DNA of 64,000 nt from Microthyrium microscopicum (Eukaryota > Ascomycota > Dothideomycetes > Microthyriales > Microthyriaceae). The notes under the pieces were generated by a model. The model did no database searches and was not told the DNA's origin. It worked only from the letters and a program-made list of their open reading frames with translations. The translations under genes and the position numbers were made by a program. This document shows, in pieces, positions 1 through 11,860 of this stretch (positions are counted from its first letter, which is position 1; each line of letters begins with the position of its first letter). Location: assembly GCA_010405405.1 (NCBI GenBank), contig MU004243.1, positions 987,340 to 1,051,339 of the forward strand. Direction: 5' to 3'.

Positions 1-143
1 GCGATGTGTATCAAGATATAAATCTAGAAAGGTTTGCCAAAGAGACAATCTGATATCCCCTAAGAGAACCCAAAGAACCACCAGACAGACCCAGAAGTCC
101 GAGAAAATCAATAACTCCAACGCCCTAAACGCCGCCACCACCC
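1..143. other. Window edge, 3' flank of BTB gene
   Basis: No coding signal is seen. This is probably the 3' untranslated flank of the BTB gene that ends at 144. Confidence 0.4.
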
Positions 144-1135
144 TCACCTACCCCGACAGACTTCCGTTTCCCCATGTTCATGATACGCGCACATGCCTCG
201 TAGCCAAGGCTTGCACTCCTTCTCCGCCAGCGTCCAGTCAAGCGCACCACCGCTCTCGCCCCGTACAATACACAGACAGCAAAAAGCCTTCTCGCAGACC
301 ACACACATGTTCGCGCTGACCAGCGGCTTGATGACTGTACTGCATACAGCACAAGCCTTAGTCGCCGGCCAAGCACTCGGTCTCCAAGGACGCACATCAT
401 GCCGTTTCAATGACACATAACCCGGTCGCTTGAGTTTGCATACAAGCTCTCTGAGGAAAGAAGGATGCCACTCATCCGGATGCGTCGCGACCAAATTATC
501 CGTCTTCTTGAACGCAAAAAGGTCCAGGATCAGCCTCCGGATCGGCGCATTATCACGTATCGTCTCGTACAGAATATAAGTATCGCTCGGCGTAGGCACA
601 CTATTCGTACGCTCAGCGAGCTCAGCCATCCGATCCACAATCGCATTCCTCATGCCCTCTATCGTCAACCGATCTGCCAAACTGTAGATATCCAGCAGCG
701 CGAAATAGGTCGGTTTGCCGTCTTTGTAGAAATATTCGGTGTTTTCTAGTCGTTGGGTATAGAACCAGAGGACGACGTGCTCGAAATGCTTGGGCTCGAC
801 GTCGGCGAGTGTGACGGTTTGAGAGGTGGCTTCGGCGAAGGAGCCGTTGAGGGCGGCGGCGAAAAAGGGAGAGTGAGTGCAGAGGAGTTCTTTGTGCATT
901 AGGAAGGGTGTGCTTTGGGGTCCGACGAGGACGCGGGCGGTGGCTTCAAAATCTTTGAATTGGGTGCTGTGGAGTTGTTAGTGGTGGAGGGCCGGAGATG
1001 GCACTGGTGATAGGAGACTTACCGGAAGCAAAATTGGTGGTTGCGCACTTGGAGACGACTTGACTTTCTTGGTTCTCTTGGTGTGTCTGCCATTTCCATG
1101 GGTGCTATGGGCACCAATGCGTTCCGGTCGACCAT
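144..1135 (-). CDS. BTB/POZ domain protein with Cys-rich C-terminus
   Basis: Two exons (1023-1135 and 144-966) joined over a 56-bp intron give a 311-residue protein. The start is the ATG at 1135, because the BTB fold begins in exon 1 to early exon 2 (TARVLVGPQSTPFLMHKELL) and continues with HSPFFAAALNGSF and the VVLWFYTQRL strand-helix pair. This is the usual core of fungal BTB proteins, which dimerise and often recruit cullin-3. The last 100 residues hold paired cysteines (CAVC, CVVC, CCLC, then CKPW and CAYH), a possible zinc-binding segment. No Kelch or MATH partner domain is visible. BTB assignment is secure; the cellular target is unknown. Confidence 0.8.
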
Positions 1136-2005
1136 TACGCCAACAAATGTTGCAACAGTATTCTCTTGTTCCGCCGTTGTGACGGTTGTGTTGCGACACT
1201 GGAGCTGTATAGAAGTATATGCAAAAGGTATGTATGTTGGCTTTCTTGTTGTGGAGAACGATCAACAATTGGTGAGGAGTATATCTGGGTAGGTTGATGT
1301 GTTTTGTCAATCACTTCGCTGACAAACGGGAAGATTTAACAATCAAAGCGTGCAATGTGATCGTACCAAGTGGTTCAGTTTTCCAAAGTATATGAGACTG
1401 CCAATTGATACATTCCAGCTTTTACTGGCCATTTTCGGCATATTCATGTATGCTGAGATCGGATTTCTCTAAAAGCAGTGAAGAGCTAGACCTGCTGCCG
1501 GAAGTGTCTAAGACCTTTGTTCTCGAGACTTTTGCGCACGGTTTCTTTGTTGTTTTCAACCCGGCCAAAAGACAATCACCGTGTGCAGCCCCAACGCGGT
1601 GCGGAATTCAGGCTGAACAAAGGAAAGATGCCAGCCACAACAACCAGGCATTCTGCCTAGAGCTAGATTGTCTGACTTTGACTTTATTACTTGTTGGTGA
1701 CACAAAACTGGTGAAGCACAAGATCCGGAACTGATAGAGTGCCGAATGATTGGACAACATCTTTGTTCTCACGATTCGAAACTGCCAATGCCAGCTTCAG
1801 ATCAAGAAGCACACCAGGCTAATCGTTAACTTTAGAAGAAATGGTACGAGCAAACACGATTGAAAGAAATTTCAGAAGATCTCAGCTTATACTATATATA
1901 AAAAAATGGAGCGACAACAATCAGATACACAACCAGATAGCAAACAGTATCTATATGCGACTTCCTCTGACCACATTAGAGTTCGAAATTGACCGGCTCA
2001 AAAAT
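1136..2005. other. Intergenic, no gene seen
   Basis: Lies between the start of the BTB gene and the 3' end of the F-box gene. The open frames here are short, lack domain motifs and do not extend by splicing. It probably carries the BTB promoter and the F-box 3' UTR. Confidence 0.5.
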
Positions 2006-3811
2006 CTATTGCGGCGCACTAGCTTCATCTCTCTGCACCTTGAGCTCAGGCTTCGCAAACCAGGAGACTACAGGTGGATTTAGAGGAGGCCTGTGAGTAG
2101 CTGCGCATCTTTGGTGGACCGCTACCAAACCCCGAGCCGCGAATAACCCAATGCCCAGATCTTCGAATATAGGTCTGAGAAATGGTACCAGTAGCCGAAC
2201 GCTAAGAAGCTCAAAATTACGAGTTGCAGACCACTCGTTCTGTCTGAACGAAGCCTGTAAGAGATAGTACCAGTAGGCGTCATCAGCACTAAGTCGACTA
2301 TCTGACGAGATGTCCAAGATTACCCTTTTACAACCTTGTGGAACCGACGCTTTGATTCTATCATACAAGTCTTCGTAAACGTCTTCAGGACACGGCAAGG
2401 TTAGGGAGGTTACTCGGCTGGGAAATGGCGTAGTGCGACCCCCAAAGTCGCGGTGTCGTCTGATACCGAGCTTACCAGGCTCTTTGTCGGGGATTTGCTC
2501 CCACTCAATGGATACGTCGTGATCGCGCGCATATACTAGCTCATCATGAAGCCAAGAATCCAGCAGGAATACGTTGATCGTAACGGTCGGGGTCTTGAAA
2601 TAGTTAAGAGTGAGGTTTCGATTGTCAAAGTCTTGATGGAGAGCTCTACTAGATTCTACGACTAGCGATCGGAGTTTTTGTTTTATTTTGTCGCCTAGGA
2701 ATACCGGTCCATGCTCGGTCGTACCTGAGAATCGAGGGAATATACCGAGAGTCAGATGCTTGAGTCTGGTGAATTGACCGAGCCATTCATTGAGAGGATG
2801 ACCAGCTATAGGGACATGATTACGCAGAGTCAATTTTTCGACTCTCCGCCACGGATTTCGACCAGACTTATCATCTGCCCAATAGTCATCCGAGAATTTT
2901 AGGTGACGAAGGTCTATATCGAGCTCGACAATTGGCAAGTTGGAAACAATCATTGCAAAATCTCCGTGATAAATCTGGCGTGGTGCAAGCTGATCATGAT
3001 TTCTTCTGGAGATGTTTATATTCCAGCATCTATGCTGAGCACTTCCGCTTTTAGAGTCTCGAATAGTTAGTCGAGAGATGCGTCGTGGAAGACGTAGGTG
3101 ACGACCACTGCCCCCAAACACCAGGCTTAGAACCCTCAAAAACATGGCGGTGTCATAGATGATAAGATGCTCCAATCCGTCAAGTGGCTGTAAACTCAAC
3201 ACCATGCCGAGACAGAACACTACAAATGCACGTGTAAAGTTTGTTATGAAAATGTCATCTTCGCTGATCAGAGCTCGCGCAGGGTTTGGGCCCGGGGGAC
3301 CATCGATTCCACTGTAAAGAAGAGTGTTATTCGCAGCCCAGAAATTTTGTTTGTTCCTACGAGTTGCATTTTGCACGTTCCTCAAGTATCGCCAGACGAA
3401 AGGACATCCGTGGAGCAGCTTATTGTTGTTCAGTCTTTTTGCGTCCTCGCCTATTGATGTATATAACGTGCCATCCCAAGTCCAGTCGGATGCAATAATG
3501 TCGAGTTCTTTGATTGAGTGCGCACCTCTTGGATACTCGGCAATATGTAAAAGTCGATTGAAGGGGTTCCAATGCCCAAAGCTAAGGGGGGGATAACCAT
3601 CAGTTTCGAATCCCTTGAAATATCTCACCCACTTGAGTGTCCCTTTTTGCGCTTCGATAACGGAAGGATACTGTTTAGCTAGGTCGTACAAGGAGTGATG
3701 GGTGAGAAGCAGATTAACAAAGTCGGCTGGAATGTCTACTTCGTACATTACCTTGAGTTGAAGCTCAAGTGGAAGATCAAGCAACCGAAAAGGGGTGCTG
3801 GTGCTAGCCAT
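2006..3811 (-). CDS. F-box domain protein
   Basis: A single uninterrupted exon of 601 residues. The N-terminus (FRLLDLPLELQLKVMYEVD, then LLLTHHSLYDLAKQYPSVIE) is a clear F-box, the Skp1-binding adaptor of SCF ubiquitin ligases. The rest has irregular LTL- and LDI-type strands, as in the leucine-rich or fold-poor C-termini of fungal F-box proteins, but no countable LRRs. Late segments such as PQGCKRVILDIS resemble IPHGLKTLVV in the F-box protein at 9746-11860, so the two may be distant paralogs; this is by eye only. The substrate is unknown. Confidence 0.75.
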   Translation of the reverse strand: MASTSTPFRLLDLPLELQLKVMYEVDIPADFVNLLLTHHSLYDLAKQYPSVIEAQKGTLKWVRYFKGFETDGYPPLSFGHWNPFNRLLHIAEYPRGAHSIKELDIIASDWTWDGTLYTSIGEDAKRLNNNKLLHGCPFVWRYLRNVQNATRRNKQNFWAANNTLLYSGIDGPPGPNPARALISEDDIFITNFTRAFVVFCLGMVLSLQPLDGLEHLIIYDTAMFLRVLSLVFGGSGRHLRLPRRISRLTIRDSKSGSAQHRCWNINISRRNHDQLAPRQIYHGDFAMIVSNLPIVELDIDLRHLKFSDDYWADDKSGRNPWRRVEKLTLRNHVPIAGHPLNEWLGQFTRLKHLTLGIFPRFSGTTEHGPVFLGDKIKQKLRSLVVESSRALHQDFDNRNLTLNYFKTPTVTINVFLLDSWLHDELVYARDHDVSIEWEQIPDKEPGKLGIRRHRDFGGRTTPFPSRVTSLTLPCPEDVYEDLYDRIKASVPQGCKRVILDISSDSRLSADDAYWYYLLQASFRQNEWSATRNFELLSVRLLVPFLRPIFEDLGIGLFAARGLVAVHQRCAATHRPPLNPPVVSWFAKPELKVQRDEASAPQ

Positions 3812-4587
3812 TTCTACGACTGGTTTAACCTGCTATGGCTTTTTAACGTATGTTATGTTGGGGCCTCTGCTGGATATCAGTAGTATACCACTGGCGGACA
3901 CTTTTGGTTGAAAAGGAAACACAAGACCAAGGCCAGAATAAGGATGTTGGGAATTGAGGAGAAAGTTCCACATGAGCTGACTCAATAGCCATCGTCTTCT
4001 CGAGCGCAAGCAAAGAACTAATACTAAGCTTCGATACTTTAGGACAAAGAACTTCTATAACGACAACAAAGAAAATCGACAGAAGCGGCGAACATCCTAT
4101 ACAAGCCCAATCGTGCCCTCCCAGACTCCCAAAGAACAATGCGCAGGCTGTTTATCGTTATACTGGAATGATGTGCAAAAAATCATAGAAGTTGAGAAGT
4201 TACTGAAAGAAATGAAAGTTGGCTCGATGATGTGACTTCTTTGCAAAGAGTGAAACTGTTCACTTGAAAAAAATTCCCAGTTTTTCAAATTGGGGGATGC
4301 TTGACAGTATCCCACAGTTTTTACACAACGATCAATTTCTATCAGTATTTATGTAGTAGATGGAGTATGTCTCGTACGAGAGCCCTATGCAACAGCTAGA
4401 TCGGCATGGCATGACGCAGAGTAGCGTGACTGCAGTGATCGAATCCCGTGAAATCTACAAACCACAACTTCCATTTCTATCAAGCCTTGAAGTTTACCTT
4501 CCTCAGGTATGCTGCGAGTATAAAATCTTGAACTGCAAGCTGCCCATCAAAGTGAAGATTCATAATCTACAACTCATACATCCAACC
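3812..4587. promoter_or_regulatory. Divergent promoter region, F-box / amidohydrolase
   Basis: Upstream of two divergently oriented genes. A TATAAA sequence at about 4519 lies some 70 bp before the amidohydrolase ATG, which supports the ATG at 4588 over an in-frame upstream ATG at 4360. No coding sequence is recognised. Confidence 0.45.
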
Positions 4588-5972
4588 ATGGCAACGATAT
4601 CAGATTTAGTCACCAAGCACCGCCCCTCTCTCTCACCATATGAATCCCTCTACAAACACTTCCACAGCAATCCTGAGCTCTCCCATCAGGAACGTAGAAC
4701 TGCCGCAAAAATTGCCTCTGAACTCGCAAAACTCAACACCTACACCATCCACACCGACATCGGCGGCCATGGACTCGCCGCCGTTTTTGCCAATGGACCA
4801 GGGACCACGGTCTTACTCCGCGCAGATATTGATGGTCTGCCGGTGGCGGAGGAGACTGGACTCGAGTATGCAAGCCTTGTGCGGATGCAGGATAAGAGCG
4901 GGGTGGAACATCCAGTGATGCATGCGTGTGGACACGATATGCATATCACAAGTCTGCTGGTTGCCGCAGAGTTATTAGTGAAGGCAAAAGATGAATGGAG
5001 TGGGACCTTGATTTTGTGCTTTCAGCCGGCTGAGGAGAGAGGTAATGGGGCAAGAGCGATGGTTGCTGACGGATTGTATGAGAAGGTTCCTGTGCCGGAT
5101 ATTGTGCTGGGAGGCCATGTTATGCCATTTAGAGCTGGTATATAAATCCTCTTCACACCCCGTACTTGACACTGACGCTTCATAGGCACGCTGGGAACCC
5201 GCCGCGGTCTCGTAGCTTCCTCCGCAGACTCATATCAGTATGGCCCTCTCCCCAGGATTACTGTACGCCATCATGGTCATGAATATAGCTAACAATCCCC
5301 AGCTGCACAATCTACGGCCGCGGCGGCCATGGCTCCCAGCCTCACCGCACCAACGATCCAATTCTTACAGCTGCCCATACAATAGTCCGGCTCCAGTCTA
5401 TAGCCTCCCGCGAAGTTGACCCAACCGACTCCGCTGTGGTCACCGTCGGCGCCGTCCACGCCGGCACCAACGAGAATATCATCCCGTCTTCCGCGGAGTT
5501 AAAACTAGATATACGCGCACTAAACCCTACCACCCGCAGCAGAGTGTATGAGAGCATGAAACGTATCATTGAAGCCGAAAGCCTTGCGTCCAACGCGCCG
5601 AGGAAGCCGGAGTTGAGTCAGACGCGCATGTTTCCGTTGCTGGTGAATGATGAGGATGTGACGGCGAAGTTGGAGGTGTCGTTCAAAAGTCATTTCAAGG
5701 AGGGAAAGGATGGGTATGATGCCAATGCGCCGAGACTCGGTGGCAGTGAAGATTTTGGGGAGTTAGCAACGGCGGTAAACAAGCCTAGCTGTTTTTGGAC
5801 ATATGGGGGTGTAGATCCAGAGGTCTGGGATAAGACGGAGAAGGAGGGACGCTTGATGGAAGACATTCCTGTGAATCATAGCCCGTTTTTTGCGCCGGTC
5901 ATCAGTCCGACTTTGGGGCTTGCAGCGGATGCTTATGCGGTTGCTGCTTTGACGTGGATGATCAAGGATTGA
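4588..5972 (+). CDS. M20-family amidohydrolase (IAA-amino-acid hydrolase/hippuricase-like)
   Basis: Three exons (4588-5137, 5186-5237, 5303-5972) give 423 residues, a normal length for the M20D subfamily. Visible metal and catalytic motifs in order: RADIDGLPV, HACGHDMH (Cys/His metal ligands, residues about 113-119), QPAEE (catalytic glutamate pair, about 148) and GGHV, then YGRGGHGSQPH after the second intron. The family hydrolyses N-acyl or amide bonds using two metal ions. The exact substrate (indole-acetyl, hippuryl or other N-acyl amino acids) cannot be told from sequence. No signal peptide is seen, so it is probably cytosolic. Confidence 0.88.
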
Positions 5973-6803
5973 GAATGAAAATCCATGCAGCGGGAATCAT
6001 GGTGTGTAAATGTCAGGAACTAGTACAAATACTGTACTTGCATATTTGAAATATGGCAACTTCAACTCCTTATGAGAGCAGCGAACTTGGGCGGCGAGGG
6101 CGGAATCCGCCTAGCCTTCTTGTCAAACAAAGTCGATCCTTCAAAAGTAGAAGAACTTTCAAAGCGTCGATACCAAATCCCAAAGTGAGGATTCCAGCAC
6201 TGGCTCGTGGCCTGACATCACTAATTGTTGTACTTCAGTATATGGCGGCCACTATTTGGTCCACTTCGTAACTGGCCTCTTGGGGGGTTGGACTTTCGCT
6301 CTTGGATTGAGAAAAGGATCATATTGCTTCTGATATTGTCTTTCCTCACTGTACTGGAGAGATGTACCACGCCTTCCACCAACCAAGCCACCAATGGTAC
6401 TATGTTTCAGAACGAATGCCAGACGAAGTCTTGATCTTTGAATCATTTGACTCGAAGAGAGATGAAGCACACAGTAAGCCAGCGCATAGCAAAAATTATT
6501 GTCTTACACTCATATTATTGCTTAGTTTGCCCTCATGCACCTTGTGATCTGGGTTTGCCTGATCAGAGGTTGCGAGAGAGCGTCGAAATGATAGTCCTTT
6601 TGATATACCCTGAACAAGACAAGTAATGATAAAGGATCGCTGCGTTAACCAGGTTGATTTAGAAGAGCGAACGAGGAGACCATGCGAACGACAATGGTTT
6701 GCCACAGGACGCGGAGATCAGTTTGTGGTGGAAATCACCTGTATTGAATTCTATAGCACAATAGCTCTTTCACAAGCTATTGCGATCTTTGGTCATAAAA
6801 ATA
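5973..6803. other. Convergent 3' spacer, no gene seen
   Basis: Separates the amidohydrolase and eIF2A, which end toward each other. Short frames on both strands show no domain or splice continuity. Confidence 0.5.
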
Positions 6804-8943
6804 TCATCTCAGGTCCCCTAGACCCATGGCATCCAACTCCTTCTTGACCTGTTGCTCACTCTGTATTTTCTGCACTTGCGTCGCCTCGAGCTTTTCGCCT
6901 GATGCCTGTCGCATCTTGAGATCCTCAATGGCCCGCAACTTCTTAAGCAAGCTTCGCGTCTTCTTCTCCGTGTTGGCATTCGCCTGAGCTTGCGCTTGTG
7001 AGATGGCCGGAGCCTGTGGCGGTTGTGATTGTTGCGGCGGCTGCGAATGAGCGACTGCAACAGGCACATTACCGGCATCAATAGGTACACCACCATCAGG
7101 CCCTGGAGGTGGTATGTATTGTCTGCTGTTGTTGCGATGGTGGTTGTTCTCTCGGGGTTGGTTGGATTCGTTATTCCCGTCCTTGACCTTGGGACCACGT
7201 TTGTTCCGCTTCTTGGGACCTTTAGGGATATTGTCGGCGTTGTTGTCAGTTCCGTTGCCTTGTGGTTGCTCTGCAAGTTCTGCTCCCGGCACTTCGCGAC
7301 GTCGACTCTTCCCAAACCCGTTTGCGCCTCCAAAAGCACTCGATAGTGTGTTTGGCTGGTACGCTGCTCCACCTTCATCCTCACGCTTGAAATGCAATGG
7401 TGTGCTAGTTCCACGAGCCCCTGGTGGTCGATAAGCGCCGACAGATTTTGCTACTGGCTTGGCTTTTGCTAGAACTGCCTTGGCTGAAGCGTGTGGCTCC
7501 GGAACAAAGCTTAGTGGGTCCTTGGGAAGAGGTTGCATGGTCGTACTCTGTGGTCGCCAGCAAACGTGATAGAGCTCCTCCATCTCTTGGGTGTACATCA
7601 GACCTCCGCCTATATGGAACACTCGGATACCGTTGTCAACGCGCAAACGAGGTGAGGTAGTAGCGAATAGAATATGAGTGCCATCCGGGGACCAGTTGCA
7701 GACAGATGCGTTACTGGCTTCGATCGTACACACTTTGGTATAATTCTTAGTCAAATCGTAAAGGTCCACTTGTCCTGCCAAATTTCCAAACCCAGCTACC
7801 AGCACAAAGCGACCGTGTGGCGAGAAGGAGATGGTGTTTCGAGGTCCGAGAGCAAAGTTGTGGGTTGCCTGAGCTTTGGCGTTGAATATGGTTGTTTTGG
7901 CTGGCATGTATCCATAGGTAACACCAAACTCTCTGGAATTGGGTGACCAAGCAACATCATGAATCGGTCCCTCTTTGTCTGTATACTGTTAGTTCAGGAA
8001 ACTGCAAGCAATGTGGCTGTAGCATACCGAGAGTGATTCGGGAATCGAACCCCGTCGTTGTTAACAAAAACATGGTAGATTCTCCGTAGTAGTTCTTGTT
8101 AGTCTTGTCCACGTCGGTCTGGGCTAGAATGAGACAGCCGGTTCCGTTTTCATTCCAACTCATCTGAACTTTGTCGCCTTTGAAGAAAGTCTTTTGACAA
8201 ACTGGAGAATCGAAATTGGGCACGGTGTATAGCTTGACTGCCGCGGGTTGACCTTTGCGCTCTGGAACAAATACTGCTACTGAATGGTTTGCGCCAGGAG
8301 AGACTGAAAAGTCGGTGACGCCCTCGAGAATGAGTTTGTTCCATACTTGTCGCAGATTACCACTTTCGTAGAACTGAACTTCGTTTGTCACAACTCTTGC
8401 GCAGAACTTTTCGTCCGCTGTGTATTGTAGATTCCATCCGGTTTGGTTGCGTTGAACGAACTGACCAACTACAGATCTCTCTCCACCTTCAGATGCGGCG
8501 TCGTCCACTGTTCGCCAAACCTTGAGGTTTTTGACGGCATTACCATCTGCATCCTTTGCGGGCCGCTGCCAGGTTATGATATATGTGCCGTAAGGAGAGA
8601 AGCCAAGTTCGTACACGTTGGTCGCTGGGAGAATCGTAATGACGTGGCCGACGGACGCATCGACTACGTTGACTCTGGTGATAGTGCGATTAGGACAATA
8701 TGCGCACAATTTGAAAGCAGACTTACTGTTCAGGCGATGCCCAAGCAAAGAACTTTCCATCTGGCGAGTAACAACAACACCGCAGGTTTCCTTCAGGCCT
8801 GGCTCTCGTTAGGTTTACATGCAGGGCGATCGACGCGTCAAAACTCACTTGACAAAGCCTGGGAGATCTTGGTAGACGGGAGCAGCATTCAAGACTCCGA
8901 TAGTCTTCTGAGAACGCCAGGCGAGTTGAGTAGGCTCCGCCAT
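6804..8943 (-). CDS. Eukaryotic translation initiation factor eIF2A
   Basis: Four exons (8849-8943, 8727-8798, 8028-8674, 6804-7978) close in frame to 662 residues. The first exon opens with LAWRSQKTIGVLNAAP, typical of the eIF2A N-terminus. It is followed by a WD-repeat beta-propeller (YSPDGKFFAWASPE, YELGFSPYGTYIITW, VAWSPNSREFGVTYGYMP, CNWSPDGTHILFATTSPR) and a basic, proline- and glutamine-rich C-terminal tail with a coiled segment near the end. eIF2A is a monomeric factor that can deliver initiator tRNA to 40S subunits independently of GTP and eIF2. Strong family call. Confidence 0.93.
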
Positions 8944-9745
8944 ACTAATCAAAGCAGAACGGAGGATGGAAACTGGAAGGATCTTTGTCGAACTCGAAAA
9001 GCGCAGAGTGCTCGGTCAGGCTTCTGTCAAGAAAGTTCAGGGACAAAGTGGGAAAGTTGAGGTAGAAAGCTGAAGTGCTGAGTCATCCGTTTTATAACCC
9101 CACGCTATCACTGCTAGCCCGCAATGGAACGCTATTTCAGCCTTATCGGTCACTTTCTTCAGCCTTGCCTTAACTTCACCTGTTTTTACCTCAGTGAACC
9201 TTTGAATTTTTTTATTTACCGACGCTCACTAGTCGCACCAATTTCACAGAATGGGCCAAACATATGCAAGACTCTCTTCTTGATCCAGGAAAAACTGAGG
9301 CCCTCCAATTTTGTGCAAGAAAAGTATATAGCAATACTATGTCCAGGGAATATTGTGAACAAGAGTGTTGTCAGAATCTGACTACTCGGTCCTATTGAGG
9401 TGGAGATCTATTGATCAATTTCAATCCTGCTAGCTCAACGACCTATTTAGTGAAAGAATGAAGTTGCCGTTTGTACCGCACACCTGCTGACCTCCACTGC
9501 CAATATCTCCACAGCATACCCAGAAATTGCCAGTTCTATCTCGGCCTTGGAGCTCGTCGCCAATTTCCCTAAAAAAAATTTGCCTCGAATGCACCACTTG
9601 ATTCTCGTCAATTGTTTGTGCAATCCATCACAACTACCATCACATTAATCAGGAAGACACGACTAGAAGCTCAACGTCAGCTACCTATTTGCCCCATTTG
9701 CTACAAGTCCTTGCAAGAAACGAAGCTAAGCTAACACGCATTACT
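8944..9745. promoter_or_regulatory. Divergent promoter region, eIF2A / F-box
   Basis: Holds the promoters of eIF2A (leftward) and the second F-box gene (rightward). No coding sequence is supported here; the F-box reading frame is open from 9689 but has no ATG before 9746. Confidence 0.4.
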
Positions 9746-11860
9746 ATGGGTTCCCGATTCAAAATGCGCCGGACTCGAAAGGTGCAAGTTCCTCTTCGCT
9801 CCATATTTCATTGGACGACACCGAAGCGACAGCTGCTGGACCTCCCAACAGAAATATTGATGGAAGTATTTGACCGATGCGATGCAAAGTCATATGTAGC
9901 GCTTCTATCTACCTCCAAGAGTCTACGGGAAGTTGGAATGCAGCCCGCTATTCACAATCGTCAGGTTTTGCGCAAGGCCTGGCTCGACTCATTCCACTGT
10001 TTGATCGAACCGCGGGAGGCTGATTATACCGACTCTTTCAACATGTTGAATAAGCTGTCTGACTATCCGGAAGGAGGAAATCTATGCAACAAGCAATGGG
10101 TCCATTTTGGCAACATTCTACCTCCTTGGTTCTTGTCGCATATCGACCTAACACTTGCTGCATCCCGGCTTGTGCGTTTCGTTGAGTCTATCCGACACCA
10201 TGAGAAAGCGGAGTATCGCTCGTGGATACTTAATATACTCTCCGTTCTGGGCCGGGTGCGCAATGATGCTCCTACCGGGCTACTGGCCAATGGTTGCAGC
10301 GCTCGAGTCCAAGAGATAGTAGATGCAATTTGTATGGACATGCCGTTCAACCCGATTTTCACAAACCCGGACCAGCTCTTGCCATATCAGTTGCTTGGAA
10401 AAGCACTGATTATGGCGCAGGTACCGCAAATTGAAATGCTTATAAGCTATAATCCATGGATTGTTCCATTTCTCGTCCCTCTTGTGAGGGCAGATGAGAC
10501 GCCGCAGTGCGAGAAACCCCAGTCCCGGGCAAAGCCTGCATTAGTGAAGAAACTCACGCAGCTTCAACTGACTAGGATCACAAGCTGGTCGACGCAGAAT
10601 AGACTAGGAAAGAATCCGTTAGCCACGCCTGATGCGAATACAGGCATCATCAGACCTCTTCTCATGCAACCGACGATTGCACTTCTTTCGTTTGGTCAAA
10701 TTCAACTTCTCCGATTAGATGGCATCGAAATACCCGAGTGTAACCCTTTTTTACTTCCGCAAACCGATTTCGTTGTTCGAGACTTCTATCTCGAAGCAGT
10801 TACGCTTGATTCTATTATCAATATCCTGCCGTTGATCAAGAGGATGACAAGCCTGGAAGTCTTCTTTTTTGAATTACCAGCGACCAACCGGAACGGTGAC
10901 GGCGGTACAATTCTCCTTCGTCATCTGCAAAGGCTGATCGACAGCTTCCGGTCGAAGCTTGAGCACTTCAGAATCGATATCAGTGCAGTCCGATGCTTAA
11001 ACCACTTCCCACTGCCGGGCTTAGACTTCTCTAATATAGAGGTCGAAAACTTGTCCATCCAATACTCGATTTTGGATATGCTACTGGCTGACCTGTTCGT
11101 TCCTCAGTTTGCTCGACCAGGTTATAAGCCAGATCGGCCAGATCCAAAATATTACGTTCAACCACCGCGCAGCACCCTGACTCATACGTCTGCTCCAGCT
11201 TATGTCCAGCTCAGCCATCAGCTAGGCTACACACTGAAATGCCCGCCGAAGCCTGCTTCTGTGTTTATGGGTCGCAAAGCACTCGAAAATCAACTTGAAG
11301 TCCATAGCCAAAATATGAGAGACTTGGTAAACGACATGTCTCAGCTTTCTCTAAACACTTGTCCAATAACCTCGACGGCCTGGCTACCTCCGACAAATCT
11401 CGCCACCGCCCCCAAGGCCTTCGCAGAAGATTTTGTGCTGGATTATTTGGCTAGTAGAATCCCACATGGACTGAAGACGTTAGTTGTTATGCCCTCGGAA
11501 TGTACCATAGGGGGCATCGTTCCTCTTGTGGGCCTACGACGTGCACAGAGTTATGAAGCTTTTATGGAGGCAGAGCGCACTGCGCATGAGTTTTTCAGTC
11601 CCTGGTTATGGCGGGTCATACCCAAAGGCATAAAGATCGTTTTACATAGCGTTGACGACGACATCGACGAGGGCATATGGTCTGGCTACGGTGAAGCACT
11701 GCCTTCTCAACCCGCTGAATTCTCTAAGGTGATTGATGAGCGAGGTAAGCGTTGGGATGAGGAAGCTAGGCAGCGCGCTGAGAACAACAAAAGGTCACGA
11801 GCAAAGGGCATATTGGACGTTGATAGCCAGTGTGATTTGATTCTTGATGAGGACATTTAA
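9746..11860 (+). CDS. F-box domain protein
   Basis: A single exon. From the ATG at 9746 it encodes 704 residues. The F-box lies at about residues 29-60 (KRQLLDLPTEILMEVFDRCD, then LLSTSKSLREVGMQPAI). The remainder is a long helical/LRR-like region of unknown specificity, with a strongly charged C-terminus. Fungal F-box proteins of this size act as substrate receptors of SCF ubiquitin ligases. No introns or frame damage are seen. Confidence 0.75.
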   Translation: MGSRFKMRRTRKVQVPLRSIFHWTTPKRQLLDLPTEILMEVFDRCDAKSYVALLSTSKSLREVGMQPAIHNRQVLRKAWLDSFHCLIEPREADYTDSFNMLNKLSDYPEGGNLCNKQWVHFGNILPPWFLSHIDLTLAASRLVRFVESIRHHEKAEYRSWILNILSVLGRVRNDAPTGLLANGCSARVQEIVDAICMDMPFNPIFTNPDQLLPYQLLGKALIMAQVPQIEMLISYNPWIVPFLVPLVRADETPQCEKPQSRAKPALVKKLTQLQLTRITSWSTQNRLGKNPLATPDANTGIIRPLLMQPTIALLSFGQIQLLRLDGIEIPECNPFLLPQTDFVVRDFYLEAVTLDSIINILPLIKRMTSLEVFFFELPATNRNGDGGTILLRHLQRLIDSFRSKLEHFRIDISAVRCLNHFPLPGLDFSNIEVENLSIQYSILDMLLADLFVPQFARPGYKPDRPDPKYYVQPPRSTLTHTSAPAYVQLSHQLGYTLKCPPKPASVFMGRKALENQLEVHSQNMRDLVNDMSQLSLNTCPITSTAWLPPTNLATAPKAFAEDFVLDYLASRIPHGLKTLVVMPSECTIGGIVPLVGLRRAQSYEAFMEAERTAHEFFSPWLWRVIPKGIKIVLHSVDDDIDEGIWSGYGEALPSQPAEFSKVIDERGKRWDEEARQRAENNKRSRAKGILDVDSQCDLILDEDI

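Noticed and set aside
4360-4587. Upstream in-frame ATG that would lengthen the amidohydrolase by 76 residues
   Set aside because: A TATAAA lies inside that stretch and the family N-terminus begins at 4588.
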